Part shown: in pieces, positions 33,538-44,873 of the stretch
Layout: each line of letters begins with the position of its first letter
How positions within the stretch are numbered: the stretch's first letter is position 1
DNA from: Pachypanchax playfairii
Lineage: Eukaryota; Chordata; Actinopteri; Cyprinodontiformes; Aplocheilidae
Reading direction: 5' to 3'
NCBI GenBank assembly: GCA_006937955.1
Contig: SSNP01000082.1
Span: 2,407,683-2,471,682, forward strand
DNA: 64,000 nucleotides
The notes under the pieces: generated by a model
Databases searched by the model: none
What the model was told of the DNA's origin: nothing
The model's input: only the letters and a program-made list of their open reading frames with translations
Position numbers and translations under genes: made by a program

Positions 33538-33700
33538 AGCTGCCATGTCCTCTCCAAACACTCGCCTTCCCCCATAAAAAGCATCCATGTCCTGGAACCA
33601 CTTCCATCACCTGTGGTCGGCTCAGCTCCACTCCGATCGTTGCAGGTTCTTGGTCACTCTGTACTCACATTTGAGTTTTTTCAACTTGTCACGGCACTGC
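33538..33700 (-). pseudogene. Myb/SANT-like (MADF-type) domain fragment
   Basis: The minus strand reads KLKKLKCEYRVTKNLQRSEW, then, after stops, WKWFQDMDAFYG. This is the spacing of Myb/SANT-like DNA-binding domains carried by Harbinger transposons and their relatives. At least two stops; a dead fragment. Confidence 0.5.
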
Positions 33701-33837
33701 TTTTGTAGATGTCATGTTAAAAATCATGTGAAAAAAAATAATAATAACATGCGTTACAGGAGACCTATTAAATCCCATCGGGCGGTTCAGTGTCGTCACA
33801 CACGTGCACACTACCAGGCCAATCGGTGGTCAATACT

Positions 33838-34110
33838 ACGTAGGTAGGCTCGTGACTGGCATCAGTTTATTTGACCAATCAGTTCATAGGTAGGCATGGT
33901 GAGTAGGTATGGGGTCGGCTTGGCCCTGATCGGACTACAGAGCCAGTGGTTCCAAAAAAGGTGCCTGTTGGGGCGGGCTCTGACGGGGCCGGCCAAGTAT
34001 GAACAAAGCAGGAACGGGTCCATATCGACACCATTTAGCCCATGTGTGAAAGCGGCAATGAGGCTTGAGGCGTTGGTCTGAGGATGTCCTAAAATGGACA
34101 CCGTACTGCC
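33838..34110 (+). repeat. Dispersed repeat related to 57594-58030
   Basis: Begins GTAGGTAGGCTCGTGACTGG, then CAGTTTATTTGACCAATCAG, closely like 57594 onwards. No coding potential recognised. Confidence 0.55.
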
Positions 34111-34599
34111 GAATTTATTTCAAGGATTAAAATCTATTTTTAAAAAAATTCAAAGCTACAGTGGAATTGTTAACACAGTGTAAAAAACAAATCTGTGCAT
34201 GTCAATGTGTCTCACAAAAAACATATCTGAGTTTGGCTAGAACTTCCCCTCTGGTTGTGTGTTTAAATCAGAAGATGTGGTGAGATTCTGTGGTTGTTGC
34301 CAAGTTAAAGCCATCTGAGTTGTTTCTGCAAAAGCCAGTCTTTAACTGTTCAAGCTCTGGTCGTGTCAGATCCATTGGGTGAATGAGTTGATGTGATCCT
34401 TCTTAGGCAGTGAACACAAAGTTTTTGCATTGCTGCCCATCTCTCTCCACCGCCAGTTAGCTGGACCCGTTTGGAGGATTGGTGTGCTTGTGTACATAGC
34501 TGTCAGGTTTTGTTTTTGTGCCTGGGTGCATTTGTGCATAATGGAGGTTTGATGAATAACAGATCAGCTCAACATGCTTTAGTGTGTAAGTGTGCGTGA

Positions 34600-34745
34600 T
34601 TTTGGACTGTGAGAGGAAGCCGGAGTCCCCAGAGAAAACCCACGCATGCACAGGGAGAACATGCAAACTCCATGCAAAAAGGCTCCATCATCCCAGATTC
34701 GAACCCAGGCCCTTCTTGCTGCAAGGCAACAGGGCTACAGTGTTT
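34600..34745 (-). repeat. Common fish dispersed repeat (GGCGGCACGGTGG family), minus
   Basis: The minus strand reads TTGCAGCAAGAAGGGCCTGG, GCATGGAGTTTGCATGTTCT and CCGGCTTCCTCTCACAGTCC, a widespread teleost repeat. A remnant of the same family, in the opposite orientation, is at 51737-51822. Confidence 0.7.
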
Positions 34746-34749
34746 CCAA

Positions 34750-35350
34750 TGTATTCTTATTATTTTGTATGTAGTCTGTTTTGTACAGAGCCCTTTAGGG
34801 GACATGGTTGCAAAAAAAAGTTGGTTTCTTGTGAGCACTAGATAGTAAAGGATCTTGTGTGCATGAGATACTAACTGGTGCTCATGAGAAGCCAACATTT
34901 ATTCTACCCATGTCACCTAAAGAGATCTGTAGTTTTGCTCCCTGTCAACCCTTTTGTTTTTCCTATTAAAGTGGTTAATTTTTTCTTACCTGTCCAGGTG
35001 TGACCTCGCCTCTTGCACATTGACCACTGGAGATTGAAACCAGCTACCCACGTCCCTAAACACAAATAACTGGGTACAGGTATTGACTAACTGACTTTAT
35101 GAGATTCTATTCATCATACTCTATTACTGTAAGAGACAAACAGCTGTAACATTGTGACGTCTTCACGTGTTTGCTGATGATATAATTTATTTAAATTTTT
35201 AGACATGTTGGAAGTTGTTTCATCTTCCTGTAGACAGTTTCACTCTAAATCCTCCTGTATCATGTTTCTTCTACAGATCAGTAGATTTTTTTGCATTAAA
35301 AAGAAGAACCACTGACTGAGATGTAGAAAATTCAAACTGCATGTTTGTTT
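34750..35350. other. No recognised feature
   Basis: AT-rich sequence, no ORF with motifs, no repeat ends identified. Confidence 0.3.
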
Positions 35351-35351
35351 T

Positions 35352-37383
35352 CTTAAAGAGGTCATTTCATACAAATTTCAGGACTTTGTTGTTATTTCTT
35401 AAAGAGGCCCTTCCATCAAAAACGGTTTTTCTGAGGTTTCTGTTGAATATTTTAGCTCCACGGGTGTTTTACCTTTATAGTGGGTGTGAAAACAGGTCAA
35501 CAACTTCTCTTTCAGTTTTAATCTCTCAAACTACGGAGGTGACGATAACACCCGAGTTTTCCTGAGTTCGAACGGCCTGTATCTGTTTCATCACAACTCC
35601 TTTGTTCGTTAGTATTCGGCAGCTCCCGCAGTTGAAACCACGCTTAGCATGCTGAATGCTAAAAGCTGTAGCATAAGATGTAGTGTACTGGAAGAGAGAA
35701 CATCTGATGTTGCCGTGCGCAGCGGGGCAAGAAACAGTATACCTTGCTCTCATAGGCTAGTTTTTTAGCCAATCGGAGTCCAGCAAATCGGAAAAATTAA
35801 TACGAACGAGCTGCTGCTCGAGGCCTGATGGAACGAGCCGTAACCAGCTGAATTTTTTCTGTTAATCAGTGTTTGCTAACATTTTTTAGATATAAAATGT
35901 TTCATATTACAGGTAAATACTTAAAGGTGGTATATGCAACATTTTCATTAAAAGCTATATTTATAACAAAATAATGCCTCCACAGGGTGTTTAGAGGGTT
36001 GTAGAATGAAAATACAGCATTTCCTTTAAAAATTATATTTTAAGTCAGATATTATTAAAAAAAATTATATTTAGCGGGCACAACGTTGGCATTTTGTTAA
36101 CATCTACCAGCCAGTAGCTGGCAGAGTAGCGGGCACCATTTTCGGTTGCCTAATATCGTAAATACTGCAGCACAGGGAGGCTGGTGCTGGGGAGTCTGCA
36201 GATCAACCAGCTGGAAGCACCAGGGATATGTGGTGATTATATACCTTATTTGCTTGCCATAGCTGATTCCTCTGGGGTTTCTCAAGTGACGAGCAGGATC
36301 TGTGTGGAAACGTTTTTTATTAGCTGCTAAGCTAACACGAAGCTACATGTTGGTGAGGTGGAGGAGCTTTGGGCCACTTTTTGGACTGGAAGACACACCA
36401 TGGAGGATTTTATTGCTTTTTTTTTTAACTTTATTAGATAAGTGAGACGTGCAGGATGAGGTGTGGGGAGGAGAGAGGATCTTAAGAGGGACTGCAGGAA
36501 GTTTTGGAGCCGCGGTGCAACTATGAACTCTTTGCCACAGACTGAATCGATGACTGAGCTTCAAACAGCTGCTTTTATCAAAGTCACTGTGTGATCAGCG
36601 GGGCTGGGGAGTATGATTAGTGAGCTGAACTCATGACATTTTATTCGGATCATGGATCAGAGTGGGTTTGGTGAGGAATATTCGGCCTGAGCATCGGAGC
36701 GTGCGCGTGCGGGGGGTAAACGAGCCTGGCACACAGATGGCTGAAGGCTTTGTGCCGTGTTATTGTGTTTCGAGTTCCATATCCCACCTTTAAGAAATAA
36801 TCATAAAGTCCTGAAATTTGTATGAAATGGCCTCTTTAAGTATTAACCAGTAATATGAAACATTTTATATCTAAAAAACATCAGGAAACACTTATTAACA
36901 GACCTTTCAATCTGTCTGCATCAAAATTCAGATGGTTCCGGCTGTTTCCGTCAGGCTTCATCAGCAGCTCGTTCATATTCATTATTCGACTTTGCTGGAC
37001 TCAGATTGTCTAACAAACTAGCCTATGAGAGCAAGGTATACTGTTTCCTGCCCTGCTGTGCATGGCAATAGCAGACGTTGTGTCTTCCGGTATACTACAT
37101 CTTATGCTACAGCTTTTAGCCAGCAGCATGCTAGGCGTGGTTTCAATTGCGGGATCTGCCGAATACTAACGAGCAAAGGAGTTGTGATGAAACAAGTACA
37201 GGCCGCTTGAACTTGGGAGAACTTGGGTTTTATCGCCACCTGCGTAGTTTGAGAGATTTTAAACCGAAAGAGAAGTTGTTGACCTGTTTTCACACCCACT
37301 ATGAAGGTAAGAACACCTGTGGAGCTAAAATATTCAACAGAAACCTCAGAAAAAAACATTTTTAATGGAAGGGCCTCTTTAAG
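35352..37383. mobile_element. Composite inverted repeat of two MITE families
   Basis: The left arm (35398 to about 35912) and right arm (36841-37383) are diverged inverted copies with ends CTTAAAGAGGCC. Shared inner sequence includes TATACTGTTTC and AGCTTTTAGC. Family B (35920-36794) lies between them. A further 50-bp piece (TCATACAAATTTCAGGACTT) lies left of the left arm and, inverted, just after family B. The DNA could fold into a stem of about 500 bp. Confidence 0.7.
35920..36794. mobile_element. MITE family B, longer copy
   Basis: Ends CTTAAAGGTGGTATATG and, in complement, CTTAAAGGTGGGATATGG. The right half matches 20830-21326. It has about 350 bp extra inside compared with that copy, so the short one is an internal deletion. 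No ORF. Confidence 0.7.
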
Positions 37384-37699
37384 AAAATATTTAAAAAAGG
37401 AGAATACGCAGATCGTTCCCTCGCTGAAGAAGCCTGTTTAATGTAGCTCTTTGAACTGCTGCACAGTGGTGCAGTTGGTAGCATGAAGCTCCAAGAAGGT
37501 GCAGGGTTTAAAACTAGGCTTGGACCTTTAAGTGTGGACATCACATGTTTCCCTGTGGACTTCAGCTTCCTCTCACAAATCAAAAATATGAATAACAGTT
37601 TAATTGGTAAATTTTGTTTGTGAACAGACTGTTCACCCAGACACCCAATGACAGCTGGAGATACCCGCTGCCGCGTGACCTTGAACAGGAACAAGCAGG

Positions 37700-38500
37700 T
37701 ACAGAAAATGACTGACAGACTGTTTGAAGTGGTGCGAGACATGATGTGCCAGAAGTGTTTAATTGGATTCACGTCTGGGGAACGGGCAGGTCAGCCAATA
37801 GCATCAATGCCTTAGCTATGCAGGAACTGCTGACACACTCCAGCCACATGAGGTCGTGCATTAGGAGGAACCCAGGGCCAATTGCACCAGCATATGATTT
37901 CACAAGGGGTCTGAGGAGTCCATCTCGGTACCAAATGGCAGTCAGGCTTCCTCTGGCAAGCACATGCAGGTCTATGCGCCACCCCACACCATTACTGACC
38001 CACATCCAAACCGGTCATGCTGGAGGATGTTGCGGACAGCAGAACGTTCTCCATGACGTCTCAAGACTCTGTCACATGTACTCAGTGTGAACCTGTTTTC
38101 ATCTGTGAAGAGCACAGTGCGCCAGTCGTGAATTTGGCAGTTTTGGTGTTCTCTGACAAATACCACATCCTGCATGATCATGGGCTGTTCGCACAATCCT
38201 CACTTGTGGACATTGGGCCCTCATGGAGTCTGTTTCTGTGACTGTTTGAGCAGGCACATGCACATTTGTGGCCTGCTGGAGGTCATTTTGCAGGGCCCTG
38301 GCAGTGCTCCTCCTGTTCCTCCTTGCACAATGGCAGAGGTAGCGGTGTGGCTGCTGGGTTGTTGCCCTCCTACTGCCTCCTACACGTTTCTTGATGTACT
38401 GGCCTGTCTCCAAATAATCAAAACTAAGTGAAGGTTGAATTTTTGCAGGCACGAGGAAAGAACCTGCTCGCGTGAGTAGACAATATGCAAACAGAGTCAA
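37700..38500 (-). pseudogene. Dead Tc1-like transposase
   Basis: Minus-strand fragments in several frames: RRNRRSTARALQNDLQQATN, WRTVLFTDENRFTLSTCD (first D), GSVMVWGGA, RIDLHVLARGSLTAIWYRD, GPGFLLMHD (second D) and MNPIKHFWHIMSR. The NPIE box is NPIK, so the third catalytic residue is lost. There are at least three frameshifts. TIRs were not defined. Confidence 0.85.
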
Positions 38501-38519
38501 ATAAATTGTTCTCCGTACT

Positions 38520-38950
38520 TTTAATATAATTCTGACACAATAGTTTCTATTTTTCCCTCTTCATTACCTAAAAAAAAACTCCTAATTTTTTAGGGTGTAT
38601 ATTGACATTTCTTTGGGTTATTCAACTAGCTGTGAAATTTTTCTAGCTTCTACTATAAATTTTTGTGCTTTAAAAGTTGTTTGTGTGCAACTCAACTACC
38701 TAGTACTTTTCAGCTAGCTTTTGCAGACTTGAGCTGTATTCACACCTGATAGTTCAGTAGACTCGGTTTGATTGGGGACCAAAATTTTTTCAGTTTTTAG
38801 TTGAAGTGGTTTGCATTCCCACCTCACCTTATTAAATGGACTAAAGCTTAGGAGCAGGTTTACATCCCCTTCTGTGGTGGCGCTGTGGTATTACTGTGCT
38901 TCTTTTTTTTATTGTTGACACTGCACTTCCTGGTGCTGTGACAGAGGCCG
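38520..38950. other. Unclassified repeat-like sequence
   Basis: Shares phrases with 48550-48640 (TTATATTGACAT-type, then AACTAGC/CAGCTAGCTT). ATTCACACCTGATAGTTCAG at about 38742 resembles MITE ends. No gene. Confidence 0.3.
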
Positions 38951-38952
38951 TA

Positions 38953-40135
38953 GGGGCCCGATTTATTAAAGGCTTGCGATTGTTAAAACAGGTGCAAACT
39001 GCTCAGCGGCCGCAAAAACAAGCAGCAGGTGATTTACTAATGATGCACAGGCAAAACTGCTCCTGTTAAGCCTGCAGCAAGATGCGCAAAGTCATTTTAG
39101 CTCTTTCCCCTTTGATGAATATTCAATGTGGGCGTTTCTGTCAGAAGGCGCAAAATATTGGGAGGAGAACGTGTAAATAAGTGGGCGTTCCTGGCGCAGT
39201 GTGATTTATCAAACCTGAAACTGTTTGCGGCTTCTAATTTTGCACATATTTTTACCGTCTTTGAAAAGCATGTATTAACTCGGCGCAAAAAATATTGTTG
39301 TGAGGAGAAGACACAGACAGACACGTGGATCATTCCAGCACACCGTGACAGTGCTGTGTCTCCAAGGGTAGATCGTCTAGTGTGTGTCACACGTTTTCAA
39401 TGCAGTGTTAAGTGACCAGATACATCAAGTTTCCAAACACTTGTGATGCCAACATGGTGAATTATCCAGGCTCACAATTGTTTCATTCTGAGGAACAGTG
39501 TTATATTAATGAGGTTGAGAGATGGTGAATATGGAGATTGCGGCTCTTGGGTGTGTGTGTTATGTGCCCAGTAAATATCATTCCACAGATTTATGAATTT
39601 AATAGCAGCTCAGGATCTATTCCTAAGGTGATAGCGCAGAACCCCTTTACCCTGTACTCCCGACTGCTCGGGAGTAACATCAATATAATCTGGTCCACAT
39701 ACGCACGAGAAACATTTTGGAGCACACCGCATCCTAAAAAGCAGGTGTCGGGGTTTGGACCGCGCTGGAGGGAAACTTTATGCACTAGGTCGCTCTGATC
39801 GCTGTTGTTTGCTGTGTATTGGACAACATTCAACAACATCACAGACCGGAGCCTGAAGATGTCTTTGCTTCAGCTCAACAATATATTTTTGCCTCTTCCG
39901 CTCATATCTGAAGCTCCAATGGCTCGAAATTCATTTTACGTTTGCGCCTTTCTTGCGTAGGCAAGAGAATAGCGCCGTCAAACTCCTCATTTGAATATTG
40001 CATTTTGTGCCGGTTAACAATTGCACAATCAGTCTTAGTAGATCACCCGCAAATCAGGAACATGCCCTTGGAGCAAATTTTTTGCGGCGCACGCAATTTT
40101 GCACTCTTTACTTGGAATATTGATAAATCAAAAAG
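38953..40135. mobile_element. Harbinger-like non-autonomous element, cut by the chromovirus
   Basis: Starts GGGGCCCGATTTATTAAAGG with many GCGCAAA motifs, and ends GGAATATTGATAAATCA just before the LTR at 40136. This pattern recalls Harbinger-type elements of fish and frogs. The last few bases of the far end are missing after the retroelement. No transposase. Confidence 0.5.
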
Positions 40136-40656
40136 TGTCAGGATCTCTGCTGCTGGTGGGTGGTGTGTGTGTTCTCCGTGTGCTTAATTGTTTTGCAGGG
40201 CGTGTCAGCAGGGATCATTGGACTCAGGTGTGGATCATTACCCAGCTCAGGAGAGCTGGGTACTTAAGCAGAGGAGGAACCACAGACAGACGCCAGTTTG
40301 TTCCACTAACTTCCCGTGGTAACAGAGTGGCCAGAGTGTATTGCATGCCAGAGAGTATTTCTACTGTGACTAACCTGCCTTCTCTTCCTCTAACCTCAGC
40401 CCCATGTGCTGGAGCGTTTCTCCAGTCATCAGTGCCTCAGTGCGGTAATCGACCCGCCTCCAGTGAGGACTGGCTTCATGGGTTCTACAAGCTCTGTTGC
40501 GAGAGCACGCGACTAGCTTCTCCCCTCTGGCTCCCTGTCTGTCTCTGGTCTCCTCTGGATCCACGCCGTCCCGGTCAGCACGCTGCTGTCACCCTGCTGC
40601 AGTCACACCTGCACACGCACCCGGACCTCCTCGCACTTCTCTGACAGCCTGGATCA
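40136..40656 (+). repeat. 5' LTR, truncated
   Basis: TGTCAGGATCTCTGCTGCTG start; matches the 3' LTR up to CCTGGATCA and then stops, so the last 325 bp or so are gone. Contains the palindrome CCCAGCTCAGGAGAGCTGGG (40241-40260) just before GTACTTAAGCAG, a probable promoter region. Confidence 0.92.
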
Positions 40657-40861
40657 GTGCCGGATCGTCTTCAGCCGGGCTCCTCAAGCTTTTTGTTCCG
40701 ACGCCAGCAAGACGTCCTTCCTCATCGGCTGGCTTCGGGACAAGGCTCTCAGGTAGGCAGACGCATTTGTAGAGACTAACCCCATAGAGACTTCTCCATA
40801 TTCCCGGTTCCTAGAGGAGTTTACATCCACCTTCTAGGACGGAGGCACAAAGGAGGACGCA

Positions 40862-41422
40862 ATGCGGGAGCTTCTCGCCCTCAGACCCCGTCTGCAGCAC
40901 ATGGCGGACTTCGCCCTCGAGTTCCGGACCCTGGCCGCCAGCACGAACTGGTCTGATGAGACCCTCCGCAGCGTGTTCTTCAACGCTCTCCCGGAAGGCC
41001 TGAAGGAGGACATCACCTGCCGGGAGGAACCCAGAACGCTGGATGGGCTCATCAGCCTGGCGACCCAGTTAGATCGACGGACTCGGGGTCACTTCCGGGT
41101 CCGCCACACAACCAGTTCCACTTCCGCCTCACCTCGTCCTGTAAGTCCAGCATCACACACTAGATGGCACTCTCCCCCCAGACGTTCACAAGCACCAGAG
41201 CCCTCACATATTGGCAGACATGCGGGTCTGGCACCACACACTAGATGGCACCCTTCGCCCAGATGCACCCCGTCACCTGAGCCCATGCAAATCGGGCAGG
41301 TGAACCTCAGCGCCAAAGAGTGCAGACGCCGCCGAGCGGCAAACAGTTGTGCGTACTGTGCTCCGCCCCATCACGAGGTTGGTGCCTGCCCCGAGACGCC
41401 AAAAGATCAGGCCCGTCAGTGA
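40862..41422 (+). pseudogene. Chromovirus gag, 3' part, with upstream stops
   Basis: The reading frame includes MADFALEFRTLAASTNW, VFFNALPEGLKEDI and a zinc-knuckle-like CAYCAPPHHEVGAC near its end. The same frame upstream has two TAG stops (40754-40756 and 40835-40837), and the true N-terminus was removed by the 5' deletion. Gag would form the particle shell that packages the RNA. It overlaps pol in the -1 frame. Confidence 0.85.
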
Positions 41423-44400
41423 AAGTGGGGGTCCTGACGGGCCCAGAACAGATCAAGCCCCGTTTGCTGCTGCCGGCAGCCATCAACAAGGCTCACTGTG
41501 AAACTGTATCTTGCACTGTGTTTATTGACTCTGGGTCAGAGAGAAACTTAATTCACCCTAAGCTGGCTAGACGAGCACAACTCCGACTCACACCACTGGA
41601 CAGGCCTCTGCACGTCACTGCTCTGGACGGCAGTGCCATGACCAGCATCACGCACAGTACAGAACGAGTAACATTAACAGTCTCAGGAAATCATTCTGAA
41701 GCCCTGTCTTTTCTCGTCTTTCCCACTACAGAGGCTCCCCTGGTCCTGGGCTTCCCCTGGCTGGCTCAATACAACCCCCAGTTTAACTGGAAGCAGCAGA
41801 GCGTCACAGCATGGAGCGAGCTGTGCCTGCGCTGCTGCTTGAGGTCAGCCACTCCAGCCAGCGCCGCAGGTAGGGGGCCTCCTACACCACCACCTGACCT
41901 GTCCCGGGTGCCCACCTGCTACCATGACCTGGGACAGGTCTTCAACAAGGAACAGGCCGTCTCACTACCCCCGCATTGTCCATATGATTGTGCTATTGAT
42001 CTCCTCCCTGGGGCCCCTCTGCCCTCGGGCCGCCTCTTCAGCCTCTCCCGCAAGGAGCGGGAGGCGATGGAGGAGTATATCACCGACTCATTAAAGAATG
42101 GACTGATCCGGCCTTCTTCTTCGCCGGTGGGCGCAGGCTTCTTCTTCGTTGAGAAGAAAGATAAGAGCCTGCGCCCCTGTATTGACTACCGCTGTCTTAA
42201 TAATATCACGGTCAAAAATAAGTACTCGCTCCCTCTCTTGTCTTCCGCCATAGAGCCGGCTCATCGCGCTATGGTGTTCACCAAGCTGGATCTCCGCAAC
42301 GCCTACCATCTGGTACGCATAAGAGAGGGAGACGAGTGGAAGACAGCCTTCAAGACTCCCATCGGGCATTACGAGTATCTCGTAATGCCTTTCGGACTCA
42401 CCAACGCACCTGCAGTTTTCCAACACCTCATAAATGACGTCTTAAGAGACTTTTTGAATAAGTTTGTGTCTGTATACCTAGACGACATCCTCATTTTCTC
42501 TCCCGACCTCAAGACGCACAGGGCACATGTTCGGCAGGTTCTCCAGCGGTTGCTGGAGAACCGTTTATATGTAAAGGCTGAAAAATGTGAATTTCACGTC
42601 CCCTCTGTTTCCTTCCTAGGATTCATCCTCGAGGGAGGACGTGTCCGGCCAGATCCTGCAAAGACGAAGGCAGTGGAGGAATGGCCGGTCCCCCAGTTTA
42701 GGAAGGAGTTACAGAGGTTTTTAGGTTTCGCAAACTTTTATAGACGTTTTATCAGAGGTTTTAGCACTATTGCCGCACCACTCACTGCTCTCACTTCCAC
42801 CAAAGTGTCTTTTCAGTGGAGTCAGGCGGCAGAAGATGCCTTTAAGGAGCTGCAGCAGCGGTTCACCCAGGCACCGGTGCTTGCCCATCCCGACACCACC
42901 ATCCAGTTCACAGTGGAAGTGGATGCCTCCGACGTCGGGGTGGGAGCGGTGCTGTCCCAGCGCGCCAAGACGGACGGCAAATTACACCCTTGTGCTTTCT
43001 TTTCCAGGCGGTTCACCCCTGCCCAGCAAAACTACGACATCGGTGACAGAGAGCTCCTCGCCATTAAGCTGGCCTTGGAGGAGTGGCGTCACTGGCTGGA
43101 GGGTACAGAACTCCCGGTGATCATCTGGACAGATCATAAAAACCTTGAGTATATCCAAGCCGCCAAAAGACTCAACCCCCGTCAGTTCCGCTGGTCTCTT
43201 TTCTTCTCCCGTTTTCATCTAACCATTTCTTACAGGCCCGGCTCGAAGAATGTAAAACCCGACGCACTCTCCCGGGTGTTTCTCCAGGACGACCCTCCGG
43301 CTCAGCCTGCCTCCATCCTGCCCTCCTCCTGCGTGGTGGCCTCTGTCACCTGGGAGATCGAGCGGGCGGTTCGCGCTGCGCTCCAACGCGAACCGGATCC
43401 AGGGGGTGGACCGCCGAACCGGACATATGTCCCGACCGCCGTCCGTGGACAAGTCCTGCGCTGGGGCCACACATCCCGTTTCTCATGTCATCCCGGACTC
43501 ATCCGCACTATAGAGCTGCTCCGGTGGTACTTCTGGTGGCCGTCGCTGCATAAAGATGTGAAGGACTACGTTGCCGCCTGCTCCACCTGCACCCGGAACA
43601 AAACCTCACATCAGCCACCAGCCGGACTACTACAACCGCTAGCCACACCCTCCAGACCCTGGTCCCACCTGTCTTTGGATTTCGTCACTGGTCTTCCCCC
43701 ATCAAACGGCAAGTCTGTGATTTTATCCATTATAGATCGTTTTTCCAAGTCTTGCCATTTGGTTGCACTGTCAAAGCTTCCCTCTGCCCAGAAAACTGCT
43801 AAGCTGTTGGTGCAACATGTGGTTCGTCTCCATGGCATCCCACTGGAAATTCTGTCCGACAGGGGGCCACAATTCATTTCACGGGTCTGGAGGGACTTCT
43901 GCACTGCTCTGCGATCCAAACCGAAACTCACGTCAGGCTACCATCCTCAAACCAACGGTCAGTGCGAACGACTCAACCAAGAGATCGAAAACCAGCTTCG
44001 GTGTGTGTGCTCTTTAAACCCCACCTCCTGGTCCCTTCATCTCCCCTGGGTCGAGTATGCGCATAACACGCACGTTTCCACTGCCACGGGTCTCTCCCCG
44101 TTTGAGGTATGTCACGGCTTCCAACCCTCTCTCCTACCAGACTCTCACCCGGATCCTCTTATCTCCTCTGTACAGGGCCATCTCCGTAAGGTCCGCAGGA
44201 TATGGACCGCGACCCACGACGCCCTCCAGAGGACTGCCGCCCAGAACAAGCGTCGGGCGGACAAGAAGAGGATCCCGGCACCCACATATACTGCAGGTCA
44301 GAGAGTCTGGTTATCTGCCCAGGACTTCCCTTTCAAGGCGGCTAACAGGAAGTTAGCCCCCAGGTTCCTGGGTCCCTACGAGGTGGAAGCCGTGATCAGC

Positions 44401-44859
44401 CACACGACGATCAAACTCAAGCTGCCCTCAAACTTCAGGATCCATCCCGTCTTCCACGTCTCTCAAATCAAGCCAGTTCACACCAGTCACCTCAATACTG
44501 ACACACCGCCCCCTCCGCCCCGCATCATTGATGGACATCCCGCCTTCACAGTGCGTAGGATCGTGGGAGTCCGTCCTCGGGGCCGTGGGTGTCAGTACCT
44601 CGTAGACTGGGAGGGATACGGCCTCGAGGACCGGTCTTGGATTCCCCGGTCCGCCATACTCGACCCATCCCTCATCACTGACTTCGAGAGAGCATCTGCA
44701 TCCACATCATCATCCGTTGCCACCACCTCCACCTCCTCCATCCCTGCCAGGCCCTCCTCATCCCCGTCCTCCGCCCCGTCTCAGCGTAGGGCCCCTACTA
44801 ACCGCTTATCTTTTTCAGGTGTGGAGTCGCTGGGTCGGCCGCCAGGAGGCATCCGTTAA
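41320..44859 (+). CDS. pol: Chromovirus pol: protease, RT, RNase H, integrase, chromodomain
   Basis: Open frame of 1179 codons, -1 relative to gag and overlapping it, so normally made by ribosomal frameshifting or fusion; the first Met is probably not a real start. In order: protease (VFIDSGSERNLI, near residue 70), RT (FTKLDLRNAYHLVRI, MPFGLTNAPAVFQ, YLDDILIFS), RNase H (VEVDASDVGVGAVLSQ), integrase zinc finger (HPGLIRTIELLRWYFWW with ACSTCTRNK), integrase DDE core (SLDFVTGLP, ILSDRGPQFIS, GYHPQTNGQCERLNQE) and a C-terminal chromodomain (CQYLVDWEGYGLEDRSWIP). Catalytic residues all look intact. The chromodomain marks the chromovirus branch and is thought to guide integration to chromatin. 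Confidence 0.96.
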   Translation: MQTPPSGKQLCVLCSAPSRGWCLPRDAKRSGPSVKVGVLTGPEQIKPRLLLPAAINKAHCETVSCTVFIDSGSERNLIHPKLARRAQLRLTPLDRPLHVTALDGSAMTSITHSTERVTLTVSGNHSEALSFLVFPTTEAPLVLGFPWLAQYNPQFNWKQQSVTAWSELCLRCCLRSATPASAAGRGPPTPPPDLSRVPTCYHDLGQVFNKEQAVSLPPHCPYDCAIDLLPGAPLPSGRLFSLSRKEREAMEEYITDSLKNGLIRPSSSPVGAGFFFVEKKDKSLRPCIDYRCLNNITVKNKYSLPLLSSAIEPAHRAMVFTKLDLRNAYHLVRIREGDEWKTAFKTPIGHYEYLVMPFGLTNAPAVFQHLINDVLRDFLNKFVSVYLDDILIFSPDLKTHRAHVRQVLQRLLENRLYVKAEKCEFHVPSVSFLGFILEGGRVRPDPAKTKAVEEWPVPQFRKELQRFLGFANFYRRFIRGFSTIAAPLTALTSTKVSFQWSQAAEDAFKELQQRFTQAPVLAHPDTTIQFTVEVDASDVGVGAVLSQRAKTDGKLHPCAFFSRRFTPAQQNYDIGDRELLAIKLALEEWRHWLEGTELPVIIWTDHKNLEYIQAAKRLNPRQFRWSLFFSRFHLTISYRPGSKNVKPDALSRVFLQDDPPAQPASILPSSCVVASVTWEIERAVRAALQREPDPGGGPPNRTYVPTAVRGQVLRWGHTSRFSCHPGLIRTIELLRWYFWWPSLHKDVKDYVAACSTCTRNKTSHQPPAGLLQPLATPSRPWSHLSLDFVTGLPPSNGKSVILSIIDRFSKSCHLVALSKLPSAQKTAKLLVQHVVRLHGIPLEILSDRGPQFISRVWRDFCTALRSKPKLTSGYHPQTNGQCERLNQEIENQLRCVCSLNPTSWSLHLPWVEYAHNTHVSTATGLSPFEVCHGFQPSLLPDSHPDPLISSVQGHLRKVRRIWTATHDALQRTAAQNKRRADKKRIPAPTYTAGQRVWLSAQDFPFKAANRKLAPRFLGPYEVEAVISHTTIKLKLPSNFRIHPVFHVSQIKPVHTSHLNTDTPPPPPRIIDGHPAFTVRRIVGVRPRGRGCQYLVDWEGYGLEDRSWIPRSAILDPSLITDFERASASTSSSVATTSTSSIPARPSSSPSSAPSQRRAPTNRLSFSGVESLGRPPGGIR

Positions 44860-44873
44860 GGGGGGGGGGGTAC

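Noticed and set aside
39128..40187. Several 80-97-codon ORFs
   Set aside because: Inside a Harbinger-like non-autonomous element; no transposase motif on either strand.
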